This document shows, in pieces, positions 1 through 7,459 of a stretch of 64,000 nt of DNA (its first letter is position 1; every line of letters begins with the position of its first letter). The notes beneath the pieces were generated by a model. That model had not been told where the DNA came from and made no database searches. It worked only from the letters and a program-made list of their open reading frames with translations. Source of the stretch: CAZRXG01 sp964603985 (GTDB taxonomy: Bacteria > Chloroflexota > Anaerolineae > Aggregatilineales > UBA3940); NCBI GenBank assembly GCA_964603985.1, contig CAZRXG010000006.1, forward strand, positions 1-64,000, written 5' to 3'. The translations under genes were made by a program, and so were the position numbers.

Positions 1-18
1 GGGTAGGGGGGGCTTGGC

Positions 19-24
19 TATAAT
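19..24 (+). promoter_or_regulatory. Candidate -10 box (TATAAT)
   Basis: A consensus TATAAT lies in a G/C-rich surrounding about 245 bases upstream of the first glycosyltransferase gene. No convincing -35 box is visible before the window edge. A GGGCGGGC/GCCCGCC-type inverted repeat follows at about 43-70. It could serve the GT2 gene, but a dispersed repeat lies in between, so the assignment is weak. Confidence 0.3.
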
Positions 25-82
25 GCCCCCCGTTGTGCTGTGGGCGGGCACCGGAATCACAGCCCGCCGGGCTTATTCAGAG

Positions 83-203
83 TTACGCAGTTGAGTACGT
101 TGACAGGGGCCTCTGCACCTTGAGTATTTAATCCGGCCATGATGGAAATGTCGGACCGTCTGGCTTCTCTAGACGGGGGTGGGGGGCAAACTGAACTGCG
201 TAA
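83..203 (+). repeat. Dispersed repeat R1, copy 1, flanked by inverted repeats
   Basis: The core (about 114-190) shares long stretches with two other places in the window (5778-5890 and 6689-6780), including TGCACCTTGARTATTTA and TCTGGCTTCTC. Here the core is flanked by a perfect 10-base inverted repeat, TTACGCAGTT at 83-92 and AACTGCGTAA at 194-203, extendable to 12 of 13. The central G/C hairpin found in copy 2 is missing. It is non-coding and MITE-like in build. Confidence 0.7.
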
Positions 204-268
204 GCCCAAATCTGTGTAATCCGTGTAATCCGTGGTGCGTCCTATCCCTACTGGAGCGAGGTCAGGCT

Positions 269-952
269 TTGAAGCTATCGATCATCATGCCGGTCTACAA
301 CGAGCGCGACACCCTTGAGCAGATCGTCGAGCAGGTGCTCGCCACCGGGCTGGCTCACGAGATTGTCATGGTGGACGACGGGTCCACCGACGGCACGCGC
401 GAGGTCATGGAGCAGTGGAACGATCACTCCGTGATCCGCCTCATCTACCACGAACAGAACATGGGCAAAGGCAGCGCCGTCCGCACCGGCTTCCAGGCGG
501 CCACGGGCGACATATTCCTCATTCAAGACGCCGATCTGGAGTACGACCCGCGCGACTATCCCAAACTGCTCCAGCCAATCGAGGAGGGGCGCGCCGACGT
601 GGTCTACGGGTCGCGCTTCATCGGCGGCCCGGCCCGCAAGGTCTACTTCTGGCATCGCGCCGGTAACTTCTTCCTCACCATGCTCACCAACATCCTCTAC
701 AACGTCGACCTGACCGACATGGAGACCTGTTACAAGTGCTTCCGCGCCGATCTCGTGCGCGATATTCCGCTGCGCTCCCGGCGCTTCGATTTCGAGCCGG
801 AGATCACCGCCAAGGTCGCCAAGCGCCGCTACCGCATCTACGAGGTGCCGATCTCCTACTACGGTCGCGAGTTCCACGAGGGCAAGAAGATCACCGGCTG
901 GGATGGCCTGCCTGCCCTCGCCGCGTTGATCAAGTATCGTTTTGTGGATTAG
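269..952 (+). CDS. GT2 glycosyltransferase, DPM1-like
   Basis: This 227-residue protein resembles dolichol/polyprenyl-phosphate mannosyltransferases of family GT2, which move a sugar from a nucleotide donor to a lipid phosphate at the inner face of the membrane. The N-terminus carries the IMPVYNE motif (residues 6-12), a DDGSTDGT nucleotide-binding motif at 36-43 and a DAD metal site at 87-89, followed by the family-typical ETCYKCFR segment near 152-159. There is no C-terminal membrane segment. I chose the TTG at 269 because GGAGCGAGG sits 7 bases before it and homology begins there; the reading frame stays open further upstream to 179. The next gene, a GT39-like membrane glycosyltransferase, starts 33 bases later, so the pair may make and use a lipid-linked sugar. 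The exact sugar is unknown. Confidence 0.85.
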   Translation: MKLSIIMPVYNERDTLEQIVEQVLATGLAHEIVMVDDGSTDGTREVMEQWNDHSVIRLIYHEQNMGKGSAVRTGFQAATGDIFLIQDADLEYDPRDYPKLLQPIEEGRADVVYGSRFIGGPARKVYFWHRAGNFFLTMLTNILYNVDLTDMETCYKCFRADLVRDIPLRSRRFDFEPEITAKVAKRRYRIYEVPISYYGREFHEGKKITGWDGLPALAALIKYRFVD

Positions 953-984
953 GGGGCGTGCCGGGCGCTTATCCCGGCGGTAGG

Positions 985-2511
985 ATGGCCCCACAAACCC
1001 GGTCCGGGCAGCGTGCTTACCGTATCTGGCTGCTGGCACTGATCATCCTCGTCGGCGCAGCAGCCCGTATCGCCCTGCTGTCCGGCAACCGCTTTCACCC
1101 CGACGAGGCACTGTTTGCCACGCTCTCCCGCCGCATCATCACCGGCAGCGATCCCCTCCTCGCCAACACGTCTCTTCTGGTCGATAAACCCCCACTTTTC
1201 TACTACCTGCTGGCCGCCGGGGTCTCGATGTGCTGGGCCTGCGAGGCGACCGCCCGACTGCCCGGCCTGTTCGCCTCTCTGATCACGCTCGCACTCGTGG
1301 CGCGTCTGGCCTGGCAGCTCTGGCGCTCCGAGGTCTCGGCGGTGTTGGCGGCGGTCTTCTGCGCGCTCTCTCCCTTCGCCATCCTCTTCGCCCCCACCGC
1401 CTTCACCGATCCCCAACTTACGATGTGGCTGCTGGCGGCGCTTGTTGCCGTGTGCGCCGGGCGCTGGGGCTGGGGCGGGGTGCTCACCGGCCTGGCACTG
1501 GCGACCAAGCAGAACGCGCTGTTCTTTCTCCCCCTGGTGATCGGGCTGGGTGCCATCCGCCGCATCGACGCCGAAACCGGCTGGCACGACGCCGGGCGCT
1601 GGGCTTTACGCTTCACACTGGGGCTGGGCGCTGTGGTCGCCCTGATGCTCGCCTGGGACGCCGCCCGCCATGCCGGGTCGGGCTTCTGGGCTGCGGGCTT
1701 CGGCGTCAACAACCCCGGTCGCCTCATCCGCAGCAACGAAGTCTGGCCGCGTGCGCTGGGCTGGCTGGGCTGGCTGCGCTATTTCACCGGATCGATCCCC
1801 TTAAGCCTGGCACTGCTGGCACTGCTCCTCACCCTCGCCCCTTTCGAGATCGCCACCCGTCCCCGCACGCGCGGTGCAGCGGTGACTCTTGTCCTACTTT
1901 CCTTCCTGGTCGGCTATCTGGCTTTCCTCTGGCTGGTTGCCTTCCCCCTCTTTGACCGCTACCTGCTCCCCCTCGTGCCTCTCTGCGGCCTGCTCGTGGG
2001 CCGCGCGGGCGCACTGCTGACCGGCTGGCTCGGCGAGCGCCACCACCACCCCCCAGGTTGGGCGGCGTGGGCGGCTGCGGCGATCCTGGCTGCCGCGCTG
2101 GTCAGCCCGGCCTGCCGCGCGGCCCAGGGGAGCTACCCCGTCGGCGGCGATCACGGCGCGTATGACGGTATCGATCAAGTCGCCGACTACCTCCGCACCC
2201 TCCCCGAAGGCACCGTCGTCTACAACCAATCGCTCGGCTGGCTGCTGGACTACTACCTCTTCAACGCCTACGTCTATCCCGCCCCCTTCGATACCCCCGC
2301 TGCCCTGGCCGCCGATCTGGAGACTTTCGGCCAGACCCCCGCCTTGCGCTATCTGGTACTATCCCGCCGGGACAGCCCCACCGAAGTTCTGTTCGCCATC
2401 GAGCAGGCGGGGTTTTCCGCCCACCCGGTCCTTGAGACGACCGACCGCTTTGGCCGTCGCTCCTTCACGGTGTACCGCCTGGAGCGGCTTTTGGAAGCGC
2501 GAAAAAGTTGA
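985..2511 (+). CDS. GT39-like integral membrane glycosyltransferase
   Basis: A 508-residue polytopic membrane protein of the PMT/ArnT-like (GT39/GT-C) class, which transfers sugars from polyprenyl-phosphate donors on the outer side of the membrane. A first hydrophobic helix (about 15-32) is followed by FHPDE (residues 38-42), the acidic pair of the first external loop that is catalytic in this class. About ten hydrophobic segments follow, then a soluble tail (about 390-508). The ATG at 985 is the first start after the preceding gene ends, with a poor ribosome site (GGCGGTAGG close by). It lies 33 bases after the GT2 gene, consistent with the GT2 enzyme making the lipid-linked donor. Acceptor and sugar cannot be told from sequence. 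Confidence 0.8.
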   Translation: MAPQTRSGQRAYRIWLLALIILVGAAARIALLSGNRFHPDEALFATLSRRIITGSDPLLANTSLLVDKPPLFYYLLAAGVSMCWACEATARLPGLFASLITLALVARLAWQLWRSEVSAVLAAVFCALSPFAILFAPTAFTDPQLTMWLLAALVAVCAGRWGWGGVLTGLALATKQNALFFLPLVIGLGAIRRIDAETGWHDAGRWALRFTLGLGAVVALMLAWDAARHAGSGFWAAGFGVNNPGRLIRSNEVWPRALGWLGWLRYFTGSIPLSLALLALLLTLAPFEIATRPRTRGAAVTLVLLSFLVGYLAFLWLVAFPLFDRYLLPLVPLCGLLVGRAGALLTGWLGERHHHPPGWAAWAAAAILAAALVSPACRAAQGSYPVGGDHGAYDGIDQVADYLRTLPEGTVVYNQSLGWLLDYYLFNAYVYPAPFDTPAALAADLETFGQTPALRYLVLSRRDSPTEVLFAIEQAGFSAHPVLETTDRFGRRSFTVYRLERLLEARKS

Positions 2512-2848
2512 GGAGAATCGCGCGGCCGCCAACCATCGCGGTGCGGCGCTTCGGGCTTTTCCCTCACCCCTGTCTCGCTGCGACCTCCGGTCGCCCCGCG
2601 ATGTCCCCTCTCCCAGCGCTCGAAGAGCGCGGGCGGGAGAGGGGAAGCGGGGGCGAACAACCCCCCCNNNNNNNNNNGCCCCCGGCCCCCCGCGGTGGGG
2701 GGGGGTGGGGGGGGTGGGGGCGGGGCCAGGCAGTGAAGGCATTTTCGACCCCCAGGGGCCGCAAACAGGACCGGCGCACAGAATCTCTCCTCCACTTTTT
2801 CGTACTATGGCGGCTCTTCTTGCCTGAGTGACCCTCTTTAGGCTATGC
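2512..2848. other. Gene-free stretch with 10-N assembly gap
   Basis: No credible gene is seen. It contains a hairpin-prone segment (CCCCTCTCCC and GGGAGAGGGG at about 2604-2644) resembling the core of repeat R1. An N run follows at 2668-2677, set between a C homopolymer and a G-rich tract. Reading frames crossing the gap are artefacts. The gap is probably a hard-to-sequence G/C repeat of unknown true length. Confidence 0.8.
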
Positions 2849-2880
2849 TACAATCAGTTCACACGTGACCGATTAAGGAG
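2849..2880 (+). promoter_or_regulatory. Extended -10 and ribosome site of the M20 gene
   Basis: TGCTACAAT (extended -10, TACAAT at 2849-2854) lies 32 bases before the start codon, and AAGGAG (2875-2880) lies 6 bases before it. The -35 region is not clear. The spacing implies a short leader. Confidence 0.5.
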
Positions 2881-2886
2881 CTTTCA

Positions 2887-4254
2887 ATGCCCGACAGTGC
2901 TATCGACTACGCTCACGCCAACCACGAGCGATACCTTGAGCAGTTATTTGATTTCCTGCGTATTCCCAGCATCAGCGCGCTCTCCGAGCACAAGCCCGAC
3001 ATTCAGCGTGCCGCCGACTGGCTCGCCGACAATATGAAGTGCGCCGGGCTGGAGGATGTCCGCGTCATGCCGACCTCTGGCAACCCCATCGTCTACGGTG
3101 ACTGGCTGGCCGCCGGGGACGACGCACCGACCGTCCTCATCTACGGCCACTACGACGTGCAGCCCGTTGATCCACTTGACCGGTGGGTCTCACCTCCCTT
3201 CGAGCCGCAGATCCGCGACGGCGAGATCTACGCGCGCGGTGCCAGCGACGACAAGGGGCAGTTGTTCACCCACGTCAAGGCCATCGAGTCAACACTGGCC
3301 GCAGAGGGCAGGTTGCCGGTCAACGTCAAGCTGATCTTCGAGGGCGAGGAGGAGACCGGCTCACCCAGCCTGGAGCCGTTTGTGCAGGCGAATAAAGATC
3401 TGCTGGCCGCCGACAGCGGCCTGATCTCCGACAGCCACATCCTCGGCCCACAGCAGCCGTCGATTGTCTACAGCCTGCGCGGCCTGGCCTACATGGAGAT
3501 CCGCATCACCGGCCCCAAGCGCGATCTCCACTCCGGGAGCTACGGCGGGTCGGTGCACAACCCGGCCCAGGCCGTCGCCGAGATCATTGCCGCCCTGCAC
3601 GACGAAAACGGCACGGTGACCATCCCCGGCTTCTATGACAAGGTGCGCCCTCTATCCGACGAGGAGCGCGACGCGCTGCGTCGGGTTCCCTACACGCTTG
3701 AGAAGTGGCAGGCCGAGACCGGCCTCCGCGAGCCTTGGGGCGAGCCGGACTACACCCTCCTGGAGCGTATCGCCGCCCGTCCCACCTGCGAGGTCAACGG
3801 GGTGTGGGGCGGCTTCCAGGGCGAGGGCAGCAAGACCGTCATCCCCGCCAGGGCCGGGGCCAAGATCAGCATGCGCCTGGTCCCCGATCAAGACCCCGGC
3901 GAGATCGCCCGCCTCTTCACCGACTACGTGAAGCGCCTCGCCCCGGACGCCGTGAGCATCGAGGTGCTGGAGTTGCACGGCGGCTGGCCCGCCATCACGC
4001 CCATCGATTCACCTGAGATAAAAGCCGCCGCCATGGCCTACGAGGCGGTCTGGGGCGTACCGCCGGTTTTCACCCGCGAGGGCGGCTCGATTCCCATTGT
4101 CGCCACCTTCCAGAAGGAGCTGGGCGCGCCGGTGGTTCTGATGGGCTTTGGCCTCGACGACAACATCCACTCACCCAACGAGCACTTCCGGCTGGAGCAC
4201 TTCTACCGGGGCATTGACGCCGCCATTCGCTACTACCACAACCTGGCCGGGTAG
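2887..4254 (+). CDS. M20 family metallopeptidase (dipeptidase-like)
   Basis: A 455-residue cytoplasmic dizinc peptidase of family M20, closest in look to the ArgE/DapE/CNDP-type dipeptidases. The zinc site is readable: YGHYDVQP (His88, Asp90), GASDDKG (bridging Asp near 121) and GEEETGS (catalytic Glu near 154-155). The C-terminal zinc His falls in the DDNIHSPNE segment. The lid/dimerisation domain occupies about 195-310 and contains the usual GGSVHNPA motif. The start ATG has a strong AAGGAG 6 bases upstream and a -10 box just before that. It has its own promoter and is not tightly linked to its neighbours. The likely substrate is a dipeptide or acylated amino acid; sequence alone does not settle which. 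Confidence 0.9.
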   Translation: MPDSAIDYAHANHERYLEQLFDFLRIPSISALSEHKPDIQRAADWLADNMKCAGLEDVRVMPTSGNPIVYGDWLAAGDDAPTVLIYGHYDVQPVDPLDRWVSPPFEPQIRDGEIYARGASDDKGQLFTHVKAIESTLAAEGRLPVNVKLIFEGEEETGSPSLEPFVQANKDLLAADSGLISDSHILGPQQPSIVYSLRGLAYMEIRITGPKRDLHSGSYGGSVHNPAQAVAEIIAALHDENGTVTIPGFYDKVRPLSDEERDALRRVPYTLEKWQAETGLREPWGEPDYTLLERIAARPTCEVNGVWGGFQGEGSKTVIPARAGAKISMRLVPDQDPGEIARLFTDYVKRLAPDAVSIEVLELHGGWPAITPIDSPEIKAAAMAYEAVWGVPPVFTREGGSIPIVATFQKELGAPVVLMGFGLDDNIHSPNEHFRLEHFYRGIDAAIRYYHNLAG

Positions 4255-4312
4255 GGGGCGCTCTTGTAGGATTGAGGCGCGGTAGCGGTGCTGTTTGCAT
4301 GCCGAGGTGGGT

Positions 4313-5677
4313 ATGACACACGTCTTTGTCTCCTATACGCACGAAGATGAAGATTTCGTCGCCGACCTGGTCCACCACGTCGAGGGGGCGGGCATTGCCG
4401 TCTGGGTGGGCGGGCCGAAGTGGCGTGCCGGTGAAGACTGGCACGAAGAGGTTGATCAGGCCATCCGCGACGCCTTTGCCCTCATCCTCATCTTGACCCC
4501 GGAGGCCGTCTCGTCTGAGTACGTCGCCTACGAGTGGGCGCTGGCGATGGGGCTGGGCAAGTCACTCGTCCCTGTCTTGCTGCGCGATGCCGGGCTGCAC
4601 CCCCGCCTGACCCGCATCCCCGCCCTCGACTTCCGCGAGGCGCGCCCCTGGGATGACCTGATCCGCGACCTTGAGGCCCTGGCGATGACGCAGCCGCTTG
4701 CCCTCTTCCTGACCGACGAGGGGGTTGACCCCTACGCTCTGGGCGAAGAGGCCGCAGGCGACACCGAGCTGGTGGCCGACCTGCTGGACGACCTCCGCGA
4801 GGGCAAGAAGGACATCCGCCTGGGTGCTGCGGCGCGGCTCGGCGAGGTGGGCGACACATTTGTCATCCCCGCCCTGCTCGAAGCCCTGGGCGACTCGAAC
4901 CCCGCCGTGCGTGCCGCCGTCGCCGGGGCGCTGGGGCAGATCGGCGATGCAGCCGCGGTGACCGGCCTGCTGGAGCATCTGGACGACCGGCATCAGGAGG
5001 TGCGCCTCAGCGCCATCTGGGCACTGGGTGTGCTCAAAGATCCGCGGGCTGCGTCGGAATTGGCCCGTGTGTTAGACGACCCGTCCGTCGACCTGCGCCG
5101 CGCCGCCGCCGAGGCGCTGGGCTTACTCCAGGGCGCGGAGGATGTTTTGCCTGGTCTGCTTGATGCCCTGCACGATCCCGATGAGGACGTTCGCAAGGCC
5201 GCCGCCTGGGCGCTGGGCCAGGTCCACGACCCGGCTGCCATGCCGGGCCTTCTGGACGCGCTGCACGGCGACGATCTCTCCGTGCGCGATATTGTCGCCT
5301 GGTCACTGGGCGAGATCGCGGGCCTGGTCGAGGACGCCCACCTCCTGGCCGACGTGGCCGCCGGTCTGACGGCTGCCCTGGACGACGAGGCGAACAGTGT
5401 GCGTACCAACGCCGCCTGGGCCTTGGGCACCATCCAGGCCGCCGATGCCGTGCCGCGTCTGCTGGAGGCGCTGCTCGACGGGGACGCCGGGGTGCGCTGG
5501 GCCGCCGCCGAAGCGTTAGAGGAGATCGGCGAGGCCGCCGTGCCGGGCCTGCTCGAAATCCTGGATGAGACCACCGACGAGCGGCGCGAGCTGGCTGCCG
5601 GGGTGCTTGAGCGCATCGACACCCCGGAGGCCCAGGCCGCCGCCAGAGCGTGGCGCGAAGGACAGACCGCCGGCTGA
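4313..5677 (+). CDS. TIR domain plus HEAT-repeat protein
   Basis: The 454-residue product has an N-terminal TIR_2-type domain (about 1-115) and then about nine HEAT/PBS-lyase-like repeats of roughly 31 residues (about 150-445). TIR hallmarks are FVSYTHEDE (5-13), the RAGEDW loop (38-43) and SSEYVAYEW (67-75). Glu74 aligns with the catalytic glutamate of NAD-cleaving TIR domains. No signal peptide or membrane segment is seen. I prefer the ATG at 4313 over a TTG at 4295 because the TIR fold starts there and GAGGTGG is just upstream. Many bacterial TIR proteins act in anti-phage defence or NAD signalling. HEAT repeats usually bind proteins, so a sensor-effector fusion is a reasonable inference. 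It lies 58 bases after the M20 gene and upstream of another HEAT gene. Confidence 0.85.
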   Translation: MTHVFVSYTHEDEDFVADLVHHVEGAGIAVWVGGPKWRAGEDWHEEVDQAIRDAFALILILTPEAVSSEYVAYEWALAMGLGKSLVPVLLRDAGLHPRLTRIPALDFREARPWDDLIRDLEALAMTQPLALFLTDEGVDPYALGEEAAGDTELVADLLDDLREGKKDIRLGAAARLGEVGDTFVIPALLEALGDSNPAVRAAVAGALGQIGDAAAVTGLLEHLDDRHQEVRLSAIWALGVLKDPRAASELARVLDDPSVDLRRAAAEALGLLQGAEDVLPGLLDALHDPDEDVRKAAAWALGQVHDPAAMPGLLDALHGDDLSVRDIVAWSLGEIAGLVEDAHLLADVAAGLTAALDDEANSVRTNAAWALGTIQAADAVPRLLEALLDGDAGVRWAAAEALEEIGEAAVPGLLEILDETTDERRELAAGVLERIDTPEAQAAARAWREGQTAG

Positions 5678-5777
5678 TGCTGCTTGAGGAGCGCGCGGTA
5701 GCCGCGAAGTTGATTCGCGGCATCGAATGGGTTTCCGCAGACCACTTGGTTTGCCCGGCGGATGGTACGTCGGCTTA

Positions 5778-5890
5778 TGCACCTTGAATATTTAACCCGG
5801 TTATGATGGACATATCGGCCTGTCTGGCTTCTCCCCTCCCCCCAGCGCCGTCAAGGCGCGGAATGTGGGGGAGGGGACGGGGGTGGGGGG
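5778..5890 (+). repeat. Dispersed repeat R1, copy 2 (with central hairpin)
   Basis: This is the longest copy of R1. After the shared TGCACCTTGAATATTTA and TCTGGCTTCTC blocks it has a strong nested hairpin: CCCCTCCCCC (5833-5842) with GGGGGAGGGG (5867-5876), and inside it GCGCC/GGCGC (5845-5849/5855-5859). GTCGGCT (about 5769-5775) and AGCCGAC (about 5927-5933) form short flanking inverted repeats. It occupies most of the 309-base gap between the TIR-HEAT and HEAT genes, where I see no gene. Confidence 0.75.
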
Positions 5891-5986
5891 AAAACGGTAG
5901 CCGGATTAAATTGTTAAGGTTTATCAGCCGACATATCGTATTTAGCCTGGCGTGTTAACGTCAGGCCGCTTTGGGCGGGTAGGGCG

Positions 5987-6667
5987 ATGGACTTCTTCGC
6001 GGATTGGGACGACCTGACGGTTGAGGAGCTTGACGAGCTGATCGACTCCAACCTGCCCCAGTTGCAGGACGTGCTGGTCGACGCGCTCGATCATCACCAC
6101 CGTGCGGTACGCATCCACGCCGCCCTGAAGCTGGCCGAATTGTTCCACGATGTGCGAGCCGTGCCCGCCCTGGCCGAGGCGATGCGTACCGGCAACCGGC
6201 ACATCAGGAAGGCCGCCGCCGATGTGCTGTGGGAGATCGGCGACGCGGACACACCCGGCCTGCTCAGGGCGCTGCACTTCGAGCACGGCCCGGCGCGTGA
6301 AGCCCTCGTCGAGGCGCTGGATCTGTCCGGCTGGTTCCCCGACAACGTCAACAGCGAGATCGCCTTCCGCATCCTGACCTGGAGCTGGCGCGAGATCATT
6401 GCCATTGGCCCCCCGGCTGTGTCGGGGCTGGTTTCCGCGCTGAGCGACCCCGACGGCAACGTGCGCCGGGGGGCAGCCTGGACGCTCGGCCAGATCGGCG
6501 ATGCGCGGGCCGTGCCCTGGCTGATCAAGTGCCTGTCCGACGCCGAGGGCGGGTTGATGGGCATCAACGAGCGTGTCTGCGATATCGCCGCCGAGGCGCT
6601 GCTGCGCATCGGCACCCCGGAGGCACTGGAGGCCGTCGAGCGCTGGCAGAGCGGCAGTGTCGAATAG
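5987..6667 (+). CDS. HEAT-repeat protein
   Basis: A 226-residue soluble alpha-solenoid made of about six HEAT/PBS-lyase-like repeats. Clear units are near residues 40-68 (RAVRIHAALKLAEL), 70-98 (RHIRKAAADVLWEIGD), 155-182 (GNVRRGAAWTLGQIGD) and the C-terminus (AAEALLRIGTPEALEAV). These repeats are close in style to those of the upstream TIR-HEAT protein, so the two may be paralogous solenoids or partners. No catalytic residues of true bilin lyases are seen. The ATG at 5987 has GGGTAGGG just upstream. The gene sits alone between two direct copies of repeat R1, which could promote its loss or duplication. Function beyond protein binding is not predictable. Confidence 0.8.
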   Translation: MDFFADWDDLTVEELDELIDSNLPQLQDVLVDALDHHHRAVRIHAALKLAELFHDVRAVPALAEAMRTGNRHIRKAAADVLWEIGDADTPGLLRALHFEHGPAREALVEALDLSGWFPDNVNSEIAFRILTWSWREIIAIGPPAVSGLVSALSDPDGNVRRGAAWTLGQIGDARAVPWLIKCLSDAEGGLMGINERVCDIAAEALLRIGTPEALEAVERWQSGSVE

Positions 6668-6688
6668 GTGCCGGGGGTGCCGACCTCA

Positions 6689-6780
6689 TGCACCTTGAGT
6701 ATTTAGTCCGGCTACGATAGGAATGTGCTTCGTCTGGCTTCTCCCCTCCCCCCAGCGCCGTCCAGTCGGCGGGGGTGAGG
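6689..6780 (+). repeat. Dispersed repeat R1, copy 3
   Basis: It has the same order of blocks as the other copies: TGCACCTTGAGTATTTA, CCGG, TCTGGCTTCTCCCCTCC and CCCAGCGCCGTC. The right half diverges after 6760, so the hairpin is incomplete. It begins 22 bases after the HEAT gene stop, in the same direction as copies 1 and 2. Confidence 0.7.
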
Positions 6781-6799
6781 GCCGCTAACAGCTAATCGC

Positions 6800-6885
6800 C
6801 AACCGCTGATAGCTGACTGGCTGCTTGCTGATCTCTGACCGGCTGATTGCTGATCTCTGACCGGCTGATAGCTGGCCGCTGATTC
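6800..6885. repeat. Degenerate tandem repeat (22-base unit)
   Basis: Two 22-base units, 6821-6842 and 6843-6864, differ at one base. They are flanked by shorter pieces built from CTGATAGCTG and CTGACCGG. The reverse complement of the same motif appears at 14904-14940. It is non-coding. Confidence 0.75.
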
Positions 6886-6921
6886 CAACCCACTCCTAAC
6901 CCCATTCGAACAAATGTCCAA

Positions 6922-6968
6922 TTGACATCACGCCCATCCGTGCTATAATGAATAGAACGTTAGTTCTA
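6922..6968 (+). promoter_or_regulatory. Consensus sigma-70 promoter overlapped by a LexA-type palindrome
   Basis: TTGACA (6922-6927), a 16-base spacer and an extended -10 TGCTATAAT (TATAAT 6944-6949) form the best promoter in the window. Directly after the -10, at the expected transcription start, lies TAGAACGTTAGTTCTA (6953-6968). This is a perfect 6-base inverted repeat whose core GAAC-N4-GTTC matches the LexA/DinR box of Gram-positive-type SOS regulons. No intact gene follows on the plus strand before 7460. The promoter reading is strong; repression by LexA is inferred. Confidence 0.75.
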
Positions 6969-7100
6969 GTTGGCGCCTGCGAGGCACGACGCTCACGTCG
7001 GCGGACGGTCGCCGGACTTCGCATCGCGCGGAAAGGATCGTTGCGCACAGATGGGCAGCCCCCATACACGGTCGCGCTCCCCGTCCAGAACGCGCGGCGT

Positions 7101-7276
7101 GTGGGGAAAGTGCGGCTGCCATCCCCACCCCCGGCTCCATTGACATTGGCACATTGGCATCGTAGGGGCACGGCACCGCCGTGCCCGGTGTAGGAGCGAC
7201 CGGCCGGTCGCCCACCGGAGTACGCCACGTGGTTCGGACGGATGGGCGTAGTGAGAAAGTGCGGCTGCCATCTCAC
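7101..7276 (+). other. Two covarying hairpins with the same 14-base loop, plus two plain hairpins
   Basis: GTGGGGA (7101-7107) pairs with TCCCCAC (7122-7128) around the loop AAGTGCGGCTGCCA. GTGAGA (7251-7256) pairs with TCTCAC (7271-7276) around the identical loop. The stems differ but both stay paired, as expected of a structured RNA or a structured repeat. Between them are GGGCACGGC/GCCGTGCCC (7166-7174/7178-7186) and the palindrome GCGACCGGCCGGTCGC (7196-7211). The short reading frames across 6948-7448 are Arg/Pro-rich and look non-coding. All lie downstream of the 6922-6968 promoter. Confidence 0.55.
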
Positions 7277-7459
7277 GCAGGCCGGGTATGCGTGTGCGGC
7301 TTCACGTCACGTCGTGGAGCGGCGCGCGATGGATGAGGCGGCAGTGTCTGGCGGGCCGGTCACTCTGCGGACAGCCCCGTCACTCCCGGCTGTGCACCAA
7401 CGGGCAGAATCGCCCCGGCGGCCTCGCGCCGCCCGCAGGGACAGGTGAATAGGCATCGT

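Noticed and set aside
275..1039. Long minus-strand reading frame opposite the GT2 gene
   Set aside because: It is the shadow of a G+C-rich gene: no family motif, no ribosome site, and the plus-strand frame carries all GT2 motifs.
2162..2831. Reading frames running across the N gap
   Set aside because: They include the ambiguous bases, are low-complexity Pro/Arg/Gly, and overlap the GT39-like gene in another frame.
6800..6885. Possible CRISPR array
   Set aside because: Units are tandem without unique spacers, only two full units exist and no cas gene is near.
6948..7448. Short plus-strand frames of 81 and 68 codons downstream of the LexA-box promoter
   Set aside because: The products are Arg/Pro-rich without domain or ribosome site and run through hairpins and repeats; a non-coding reading is more likely.
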